From CALMFT01 sp035333525 (lineage in GTDB: Bacteria; Patescibacteriota; Gracilibacteria; Absconditabacterales; Absconditicoccaceae): a DNA stretch of 23,155 nt. Both the position numbers and the translations under genes were made by a program. The stretch lies in contig DAOQQF010000014.1 of the NCBI GenBank assembly GCA_035333525.1, positions 1 through 23,155 on the forward strand, read 5' to 3'. How positions within the stretch are numbered: position 1 is the stretch's first letter; the number at the start of each line of letters is the position of its first letter. This document shows, one piece after another, positions 1-9,400 of the stretch. The notes beneath the pieces are model-generated. The model ran no database searches and was not told where the DNA came from. It was given only the letters and a program-made list of their open reading frames with translations.

Positions 1-234
1 AAATATTGAAAATTAGTAAGAGTAGAATCCGTATTTTAAATTTTATTTAGTATAAGAGATCTGATAGGAATGTCATGTTTTTTTTACTAACAAATAAAAA
101 AAGATACAGAACATATGATACATGAATATAATAGGAAGCTGGAAAAAAACTCTTACTTAATGAAAAACTACCTATAATAGTAAATCTTTTGATCTTGTAA
201 AATCCGCATATGACGAGCTTCCCGAGGATATTTA

Positions 235-250
235 TCCCGAGACTTCGGGA
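235..250. repeat. Small G+C-rich inverted repeat (hairpin)
   Basis: TCCCGA and TCGGGA form a perfect 6-bp stem around a GACT loop. A third CCCGAG sits just upstream at about 221-226. It stands out in otherwise AT-rich DNA. No U-tract follows, so it does not look like a terminator. Function unknown. Confidence 0.35.
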
Positions 251-309
251 CGTCTTCCATGTCGTAATCACAACACTTCGTTTTATGTTATACCGATTGT
301 ATAACAAAC

Positions 310-345
310 GCGAACTACCCATATTCTTGATTCCCAATAGTTCGC
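310..345. repeat. 8-bp inverted repeat with 20-nt loop
   Basis: GCGAACTA (310-317) and TAGTTCGC (338-345) are perfect inverted repeats 20 nt apart. This could be an RNA hairpin, a protein-binding site or the trace of a mobile element end. No transposase or target duplication is visible nearby. Confidence 0.35.
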
Positions 346-524
346 TAGTTATATCATCGGTATTTACCAAAACAATAGTTCTCTTTTGATACGTAATTGG
401 TATTACTTATTTCCCAAGGTTCCTATAATCACTTATAATGCCTATCATGAATTATAATCTGAAATACAAAAAAGTCAATAGAATATATAATTTATTTATT
501 ATATTGCTAGCCCTCTTGTTGTAT

Positions 525-542
525 ATAAACTTTTTTGTTTAT
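525..542 (-). terminator. Weak AT-rich hairpin just after the surface-protein gene
   Basis: ATAAAC (525-530) and GTTTAT (537-542) are inverted repeats around a six-base homopolymer loop, beginning 6 bp after the stop codon of the minus-strand gene that ends at 549. Position suggests a 3'-end element, but the stem is only 6 bp, A/T-rich and not followed by a U-run, so it is a weak candidate. Confidence 0.25.
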
Positions 543-548
543 GAAAAC

Positions 549-3125
549 TTATTCCTCACTATCAGCACCGGTTTTGGGTAGTGTTTGTGTTGGTATAATA
601 TACTCTATTAGTTGTTCACCAAATGATTCGATAGTAGAAAAAATGTTATAGATGTTACTCTCTCTATCATTATCTGCTCATGAATGAGTAGGGTAGTCGC
701 TTTTTGGTAACTCTATTATACACTGATTAGTGCAACCATCATTATTGTTATTGTTTCCATCATCACATGATTCATTATTTGAAATCTGAAGTAATCAATC
801 TCCACAATATGGTTGAGGTATTAATTTACAGAGTGTATTACATCCATCGGTATCATTGGTATTACCATCATCACACTGTTCTCCTATTGATCATTGAACT
901 ATTCAATCGCCACAGGTTTCAAATGATCAACCTCCTCAACTTGGTGCAGGGGTTAGAATTGAAATAGTAACGCTTGAGGTGTTATTATTTATGGCATCAC
1001 CTGTAGAGCTAGTGGTGATCGTTGCTGTGTTACTAACTATACTTCATCATTCTCCAACCAATGTCCCCTGTATCGTAATTATTCCTGTTTGTCCGGTTCA
1101 TAACCAAGGTACTATAAGCTGAAATACATTTCAAATTAACGTTCATGTTGAGAGAGAAAGTGATGTAAATCAGCTAGGTAATATATCTTGAATAATAACA
1201 TTTGATGCTCATGTCGGTCCGTTATTTGAATAAGTGAGTGTAAAAATAATTGTTGATCAGCTTATGATGATATTATGTGAAGATGTTTTGATAATCTGAA
1301 CATCGGCATTGATGATTGGTGGAGTGAGCTCATAGAGGCTTACACTATTGGTTGAACTATTGTTTCATGTGGTTAATTCGTTAGTAGTAGTGGTTATTGA
1401 AACATTATTGTAGATAATAGTACCACTCATTCATTGAACTGTTTCATTGATACTAACCACTCCTGTTTGTCCTGAACCAAGAGTGCCACTCCATAATACG
1501 CTTGGAGTTAGATTTGATCATGTTCATCATAACTCATTGATTATGACATTACTACATAAATCAGGACCATTGTTTCCATAAGTAATAATCCATTGAATAC
1601 TATCCCCACTCAATGCACTTCAGGTATGTGGTATTTTATTGATCCATAGATCACAAATAGTTGGTAAGATAGTGGTAGTTATAGTTCAAGTGTTATTTCC
1701 TGATGAAGAATCAATAGTGGATGAACTAATAGTAGCTTGATTAGTAATAATATCTCAAGAGATTCATTGAATTATTCATGTTACCATAATTGATCAACTC
1801 ATTCACAAAACGAGTGAACTGATCATAAGTTGAATTGCATTTCAGATATATAAACCAGTATTGTGTGATTGATAGAGAAAACCAGTTGGTAGTGAATCGT
1901 TGATGATTACATTCTCTGCAGTGTGTGGTCCATTATTAAAGTAATGAAGTGTATATGATAATTGTTGCCCACTTTGTGCACTACTTAATGATACTGTTTT
2001 AGTAATACCAATATCAGCTCGTGTTCCAATTATTGGTACTGATCATGTGGCGCTGTTATTTCATGTTGATAGTTCTTGAAAGGGGTAGTTTATGGTCACG
2101 CTATTATAGGCGATATCTCAGCTTGTTCACTGGACGATTCAAGTTATACTCATTGTCTGAGTTTCTCATACATTCAATGTTCATGTTCGTATTACCCCAG
2201 AACTTATGAGACTATTTATTCCTCATAGATCACTTATCGTCACATTTGATGCGTTGATATATCAACTATTACCAAATGTTATGGTCCATGTGACTATATT
2301 TCAGCTTATATATGATCATGTTGCTGATTTGGTAATCCATAGATCGGGATATGCCTTACCTATTTTACCTCCATAAAAACTAAGATGTTCGCTATTTCAG
2401 TCTGATCATACCACACCATCATCATCACCAACTACTACAAGGACATATTTGACTGCAGCATTAGTATCATTGGAAAATCATATCCATCTTGATCACTTAT
2501 TGCCACATCCATTAGTTCATCATCCACATCATACTTGGGACGCTAGGGGTGTACTAGAAGGGAGAATTCCTTGATACAGAATATTTAAACTAGCATCAAT
2601 GAGATAGTAGTTTGCATTGGTTCAGCTACCATCTTGTCTGGTCTCAATATCTCCAAACCATCCACCAAAACTTGCGAATGGTTCAGAAAAGTCAAAAAGT
2701 ATTGCATTTCTACTTGATGCTGAGCCTATATTCTCATTTCGATACTGAGTAAAGGGATTGCTCTGGGGCCTAGGAGAGCCGTCTTGGAGTGTAGCGCTAA
2801 TACTGAGTACGGGACTTGATGCAGTGAGTGCTCCTATGACCGATCAGGTAAAATCTCTCGCTGAAATAGCCACTGTGCTACCATCGGCAAGAGTGAGTGA
2901 TTGAGGATTGCCCAAGCTAGTTAATCAATCAACGGTAAGATTAGAAAAACTATGTCCTGTTTGACTACTAGATCGACTTGTTTGTTGGGTGTCTAGAGCT
3001 GTTCTTGCTGTAAGACTTACACCATACTGTTCCGTACCAAAATAGGTTGTAAGAGCAAGCGCATTATTTCATAACATGATACTTGCGATCAATCATGATA
3101 TCAGTGTTGCTGTGTATCGTTTCAT
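549..3125 (-). CDS. Secreted DUF11-repeat surface protein with Cys-rich repeats and LPKTGAD tail
   Basis: Read with TGA as Gly this is one open frame of 858 residues, ATG to TAA. Residues 1-25 are a signal peptide (MKRY, hydrophobic core, ALA cleavage site). Residues 26-255 form a beta-type domain of unknown family with a GDDDG acidic loop near 233. Four DUF11-type (conserved repeat domain) beta-sandwich modules follow, at about 259-365, 369-485, 490-600 and 606-725, with typical YxNNGP and DxLPxGF motifs. A GGGG linker leads to two Cys-rich CGDG...CDDGN repeats (738-803, DUF4215-like). The protein ends LPKTGADSEE: a sortase-like LPxTG (849-853) without the usual hydrophobic segment and basic tail. 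It lies 41 bp downstream of the membrane-protein gene on the same strand, so the two may form an operon. Known of the family: DUF11 repeats build stalks of surface proteins. Inferred: adhesin or envelope component. There is no Shine-Dalgarno before the ATG. Confidence 0.88.
567..581 (-). other. C-terminal LPKTG motif codons (short surface protein)
   Basis: Codons for LPKTG, followed only by ADSEE and the stop. The same LPKTGAD string ends the giant protein, although the residues before it are unrelated in the two proteins. That points to a functional tag rather than shared ancestry of the whole tail. Confidence 0.75.
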
Positions 3126-3166
3126 GAGTATAAAGGGTATTAAATAAAAAATGTGATAGATTATAA

Positions 3167-5548
3167 TTAATTAGTTTTTACAATGCAACTTTTATTCTTT
3201 TTGTGTTTATATGATGTTCCTTTATGTGTATACCAAAATAAACCTCATCGTACTGCCAAACTAATGATGCTGAATCGATAAGAATATACCATAATGTTAG
3301 GTTTATGATAAGTAATTATTATCTCTCATGATCATTGTACTAAAAATCCATGATAGAGTGGATAAACTTTGAGTTTATTTCATTGTTTATCGTATGCTGA
3401 AATTCATTCATAATAGGTTAATTTAACACGAGTAAAGGTATTATTATTTCATGATATATTCATAGATAATACTATTCAAGGAGTTTTTTGTGTATCACTT
3501 ATAGATCGTGAACGAACTACTCATGGTTGAATATTCTCCAATGTCGGTATCGGTTTTTCTTGGTAGTCCTGTTTTACTACAAAAAGCTCTTCATGTATTG
3601 GTTTTTGTGTTCAGGTTATCATTTGTTGTTCTATAAGTTTCTTTTTACTAAAGAGTATTTTATCGTAATAAAAATCTGATGTTTTTTGATCTAATATGGT
3701 GATATGAGCTTTTTCTATAGGAGATACGAGTTCATTTTCTGTCCATCATGTATATTTAGATTCTATTTTAAAGAGGTGATATGTGATATTATTGATACCA
3801 AAATCACCAACAAAATGATAATTATTGTTGGTAGAAGAGCTACGAAACATACCATCGTAACATTTTTTTTTATCATCACTAAGATAGGAATTCGCACCAA
3901 ATAAATCAGCAACTACTATCCATCATATACCATAATCGTCGGTAAAGTGATCAATAAATCATTGATAATCAGAGCATGATAAGTTGTAAAAGTAATTGTA
4001 TCATACTACTAAATCGCTATTGGTCAGGGTTGTAGCTAGGTATGAAGTGAGAACATTGTTTGCTCTATTTGATTCTCGAAACAATCATTTTACAAAATAT
4101 AATCAGGTATATCCTTGATATTGAAAGTAACTATCAAGATTAAAATCAACCGATCTACGAGCATCAATAACGAGGATTCTTTTATCGTCTTGAATGGTTT
4201 TCATAATATCTATATTAAATCATTTTCTATCAGTAAACCCTACCATTTGTTCAAAAATCTGTGGTATAAAAATACTGCCGAAGCTTTTTGCATAGATATA
4301 TAGAATACTGAGAAATGCAACTCATACGACTCATAGCATTATTGGTGATTGTTTTTTCTTCTGATTATCATTTTGTGTTACTCATGATTCATGATTAATA
4401 ACAAATATATCAAATCGTGCTGATGTTCATATAAGCAAAAACATAAGACTGATGGTAACCAATCTTGAATAATGGAATTTGGGGAAAAAATTATGAAAAT
4501 GAGGTATATCAAAACCAAATCAAAAAAATATCTCTGAAGGTAAAATACAGATTAATCATGTTATAAGTATTATTAACCAAGCCTTTGCGTTGTTTGTGAT
4601 GTATTGTTCCGGTTTATCTTGTATTTTTTTGGTTTCTTGAAAAAAGTACCATGTCAAAAACAGTAATCCAAAAGTTATGATAAATGGATATCATAATACA
4701 ATACTATCTGAGGTCATGTATGACTTGTATGTCACAAAAGGTACCCAAAAAAAAGATGTTAGTGCTGCTCATGCAATACAGTTTCGTAAGAGATGCTTAT
4801 CTTTGTATATGAGTCGTCCAAGTCACATTACTACAAAGGCTACTGGTCAGACTACTAGATGGGACAGAAATGTTCATATAGTATACAATAACATCATATA
4901 ATATCTTCTCTTCCCTGTGAGCTCAAAGAGTAAGAGGTTAAGAAAAACTCATCATAATATTTCAGAAATTAATCCTGTAAATGCGATATCTATATATCCA
5001 AGTCATTGAAAAAAGGTAAGATTTGTTTTTTCTAGGTGTAGATATCATATAATCAATACCATAAACAATACCTTGGCGGATCGTGTTTTGAATCTTGAGC
5101 CAATGAGTACAAAAGTAGTTAAGTAGGTACATACAAGGATAGTCAAATAGATCTGAAACGTTATCAAATCATGTGATCAACAAAGTCGTTTTATACTACT
5201 TACTATGATATCTTGTAATGGTGGATAAAAGAGATTGTTGATAAATCATCAGAATCGATACGGATTATACCCATGTAATCATAATTCACCAAAAAAATGA
5301 GTACTTGCTATTTGTCATCCCATATCGAGTTGAAAAATATTGGGATAGGTTCGTAGATAATATATCAATATAACTCATGAGCTATATAAGATAAACAGCA
5401 ATAATCGATATAAGAGACGCATATGACATACTGAATAGTAAAAATAACCTTTTAATATGATTCAGTATAGCGATAAGTGTATTTTTTTGCAAATTTTTTG
5501 ATCTATTTTTACTTGATTTTTATTACTAAAAGAATGTATTCGTGTCAT
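3167..5548 (-). CDS. Polytopic membrane protein, GT-C / PTPS-related-like
   Basis: 793 residues when TGA is Gly, ATG to TAA. A basic cytoplasmic N-terminus of about 45 residues precedes around ten to twelve hydrophobic segments between residues 45 and 425, beginning with RLLLFILYSSGVILIYYL. The loop after the first segment carries LDMGG (Asp75) and then a GYNPYRFG...FYPPL stretch (93-111). An early acidic loop followed by YPPL is typical of GT-C glycosyltransferases and of the '6-pyruvoyl-tetrahydropterin synthase-related' membrane family. Residues from about 440 to the end are mostly soluble and probably face outside. Known: such proteins use polyprenyl-linked sugars or have unassigned envelope roles. 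Inferred: modification of surface glycans or of the neighbouring surface protein. It is the first gene of a likely two-gene operon with the downstream surface protein. The ATG is preceded by an A/T-rich leader with no Shine-Dalgarno. The family assignment rests on topology and short motifs only. Confidence 0.7.
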
Positions 5549-5585
5549 TATGAATGTTTTTTTTTATCTTATTATCGTTAATGTT
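5549..5585. promoter_or_regulatory. 37-bp divergent intergenic region
   Basis: This gap separates the start codons of the membrane-protein gene (leftward) and the secreted-protein gene (rightward). It is almost pure A/T with a long T-tract and has no purine-rich Shine-Dalgarno on either side. Both 5' leaders must be very short, or the promoters must lie inside the opposite genes. No clear -35/-10 pair is visible. Confidence 0.35.
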
Positions 5586-6419
5586 ATGAAAAATTTTCTC
5601 AATGTGTTGGGGAGTGTTATTGTGGCTTTATGATTACTAGTTGTTTTAAATAAAACTTGAATTATTACCTTTACTCAGTCTTGATGAGGATCTATTGAAA
5701 AGAGTAATATTATTGATGAATGACAACGGCCAGATCAGTTGTCAGGTATATTTGATAGTTTTGATCCCCAAGATGACACCATGAGCACATGAAAACAAGA
5801 ACAAAACACTGTTATCAATAATAATGAAAAACAAGAACATTGATCGATAAAATATCCTTATGATTGATCATGAGCTCAGGTTGGTACTTTTGTGTTACTA
5901 TGAACCACAAGTAACTGACAATCTGTGTATGTATATCGCGTGAAACTTTGATGAGTGGTATGATGAGTTGAAGATAAGCGAGTAGATTTTGTTTCAGGAA
6001 CAGATCTATCGTCTGGGTTTGTATCATCAGCTACCTATGTTACTGCTACTGGTGTAGTCCATAAATCCAATGATACTCTCACCAAAGATCAGTTAGTTTT
6101 TGTAGAGGTTAAAAATCAAACAATAACTACCAAGGAGTTAATTAACTCTAGTACGTCAGCATCTAGTGAATCAATATCTAGTGAATCATGATCAAATAAA
6201 CAATGAATAACTATTACCTGTAATGATTATTTTGCATTATTTTCATGTGTTATCGACAAAACTTCAATAGATAGTTCATTGCTCAAAAAACAATTTAGTG
6301 ATATTCAAAAGGCGCTTAAATCACTTACCATATCTGAACAACAAGAAAAGTGTACTATTTTATATAATCAAATGAAAACAAGTCTAGAATACAACAACAA
6401 TACAAGTTGTTTGAAGTAA
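5586..6419 (+). CDS. Membrane-anchored secreted protein of unknown function
   Basis: 277 residues with TGA read as Gly, ATG to TAA. The ATG at 5586 is chosen because it gives MKNF followed at once by a hydrophobic helix (residues 5-22); the ATG at 5581 is in another frame. After the helix come a GGG linker, an acidic and Asn/Gln-rich low-complexity stretch (about 36-90), a probable beta domain (about 98-182), a Ser-rich linker (188-204) and a C-terminal, probably helical domain with four cysteines (212, 221, 256, 275) that could form two disulfides outside the membrane. I do not recognise the family. It starts 37 bp from the divergent membrane-protein gene and ends 14 bp from the convergent stop of the giant surface protein, so it is enclosed by envelope genes and is probably itself an exported envelope protein. 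There is no lipobox cysteine, so the N-terminal helix is more likely a signal anchor. Confidence 0.75.
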
Positions 6420-6433
6420 TACATTACCTACTT

Positions 6434-9400
6434 TTATCGGTCAGCACCTGTTTTTGGTAGAATGAGTACTGTATTTGATGTATTACTTTGTGTTCAGGTT
6501 ATAATAGTATGTTCAGCAACGTGATGTAATACTGGATCTTCTGGATTAGTAATGACTCTAACTTGTTTACAACTAGCATTACAGGTCCATCATCAAGTCA
6601 AATTCATTCCAACTTCACATTGTTCTCCACGATTTATTTGAAGTATACCGTCACCACAGAATGGTTCAGAAGGATTAGCTATAATCTGACACTGATTATT
6701 ACAAGATTTACCAGTCATTGAGAATGTACTTGGTTCACAAGCCTCTCATCTTGAGGTATCTACAATGCCGTCACCACAATAGTTTTGAGCTCATGTAAGC
6801 TTACACTGAGCTGTACATTGCATACCGTTGGGTAGTTGTTGTCCTGGTTCACATTGTTCCCCTATGGTTGCCTGAACTATTCCATCTCCACAATGAGGAA
6901 TAGGTCATCATCATCCACCTCATGGAGGACATATGCTTGTAATAAAGGCGTCATATGATCATGTGATAAGCTTACCTGATAACTCTTTAAGTTCATACTG
7001 TATGGTATAAATACCGCTTGCGACATAATTTATAGCTGATGTATTGGTATAGTCGATAAGAACTGAGAAATTATTGGTTGTGTCCAATGTTGGATTAAAT
7101 ACTTTGTATATTGCTCCGGTTGAGGTGAGTAATCTAATAGTTACATAGTGAACACCGTTTCATGTATTAGTTATTCTTCAATAGATAGCACTATTACACG
7201 CATAAGGATCAACCAATCACAAGAACGTACTGATAACTGGAACGACCGCATCATCACTATTGTCTCAACTATTGGTATCAAGTGCTGTAGTAGTGATACT
7301 TGCTCTATTAGTATAACTGGTATTATATCATGATGTTATTGTGGTCCATAGAGTAATGATGCCTGTTGCTCATGAAGCAATAGTTCAGAGAGCAAAAACA
7401 TAGGTTACATCTCATGACAATGATAACGCTACTGCTGTTCAGATTATACTTGATCCAGAATAACTCAATCATGCTGGTATGATATCAGTAATAGTAACAT
7501 CGGTTGCATTTCCTGGTCATTCGTTTACGTAACTCAATGTCCATGTTACTGTCTTTCATAAAATACCTGGTGAGGTTATAATATCTTTGGTGATCTTGAG
7601 ATTAACAGGATTAAGAATGGTAACTGATACAGTATCATCATCATCTTCATCAGGATTTGACCCTGTTCCAGAGTTATTTCATCAGGTGCTATCATTATCA
7701 ATTCATCAGTTATAACCTGATATCTGTGCATAATTGACAAAGGTTCCAGCGGCAGTACTCGTTCAGGTTAATGTTAGAGTTACTGTCTGCATTACTCATA
7801 ATGTTCCTATAAACCATATTCCTTGGGAAGGATCATACAGTCATTGGGTAGTCAAATGTGAGAAGTAGTTTATTCACAATGGTAATAATTCGGAAACAGT
7901 GATATTGTATCCAGTGAACGGTCATTGATTGATTACCGTAATCGTATATCACACGTTTTGACCCAAATAGATTGATCAACTATTGATTAGATTTTTGTCT
8001 AATTCCAAATCAAAATAAGGTGTCATGATAGTTGTAGTGATTTTTGTTTCATTGTTTCATCGATCAGGATCGAGTTCATTTCAGCTTATAATAGCATAAT
8101 TTGTTGCCTGTGTTCCACTTGCTACTCATAACACTAATCAGGTTATAAATATCTCTCATCATTCACCTGGTGCAATACTTGGTATGACAAAACTATAATA
8201 GTTTGGTCAACTAAATGTATAAGGTAATGAGGCAGAAATAAATTGAATTTCATTGTGTGGTCGATGATCTGTTATGATCACATTGGTTCACGTATCTTTT
8301 CATCCATTTTTATAACTCAATGTATAGAGTATATACTCTCATGAATAAACAATATCGCTTGATTGTGATTTATCGATTACTAAGTCAGCAACCGGTAGTA
8401 CCCATACTGATCAGGTAGCTTGATTATTTCATGTATTTGATTCAGGAATATTGCTTGTGATGGAAACTGTATTATGAAGCCATTGATTTCATGGATAGGA
8501 TGGATCAATGCTTCCATAGATAGTGATATAACCAGAATCTCCTTGAAAGAACTTTTCATGAAACATAGGGATTTCACCGCTTGCCCATGTTAATATATTA
8601 CCAGAAAGGACTCATGCAGGAACGCTATAATCATAGATAAATCATTGTGGTAATATATCAGTAATAACAGTGTTGATACCTCTATCAGGTCCATTATTAT
8701 GATACCAGATGGTGTATGAGACGGAATCTCATGCATAACCAGTTTGTATACTTGGTGTTTTAGTAATTTCTAGATCAGTTATCCATTGGTTGACTAATAC
8801 AGTTGCAGTGCCTACATTATTTCATGTATTTGTTTCAAGACTTGTGGTTGTAATACGTCATGTATTGGTCCACCATGAGCCACTGAGCGCTCATGACGCT
8901 ATTAGCACATTCACCCAAACAAATCATGATGCTCATGGTCAAAGGTTTCAAAGAGCAGGAACTTGACCACTTGTTCGTGTTACGGTAGATCATGAAACAA
9001 GAGGAGTTGGAAATGCAGAATAATAAGTAAGACCTGTTGGTAGGGTGTCAATGAGTTGTACATTTGATGCAGAGCCGGTTCATGTATTCATATACGTTAG
9101 CACAAAGGTTATGATTTCACCTGTATGTCATGACCACTGATTTGCTGTTTTGGTAATCGAAACATCGGCAGGTCGAGTTCCTGTTACAGGAACTTTATCA
9201 TCATCATCTTCATCAGGATTTGATCCTGTTCCAGAGTTATTTCATCAGGTACTATCTATATCCACTCATCCACTATATCAGATAATCTGAGCGTAGTTGG
9301 TTATTACTCATCATGTCATAAGTGTTCATGTTAGAGTCAAGGTTGCTGATTGAAGATATCATAATGTTCCAATGGTCCATATACCCAATGCCTGATCATA

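Larger units (their letters stand above)
1..548. other. Stretch without a confident gene; possible gene remnant
   Basis: No reading frame here is convincing. On the minus strand an open frame runs from about 406 to a TAA at 47-49, with an internal ATG at 322. It has no TGA-Gly codon although TGA is the main Gly codon in the sure genes, so it is either non-coding or foreign. On the plus strand, a TGA-started frame between about 161 and 303 ends at a TAA (301-303) and reads like protein around 193-300 (a DELPEDIYPE stretch, with Cys and Pro), but has no start codon and could be the tail of a decayed gene. The patch around 205-345 has visibly more G+C than the rest and holds two inverted repeats. 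No RNA gene was recognised. Confidence 0.4.

Noticed and set aside
47..370. A minus-strand 107-codon gene starting at TTG
   Set aside because: No TGA-Gly codons, no recognisable family and a rare start; kept only as a possibility in the description of 1-548.
3704..4901. Short plus-strand open frames at 3704-3904, 4115-4303 and 4677-4901
   Set aside because: They lie opposite the continuous 793-codon minus-strand membrane-protein gene and have no independent coding signs.
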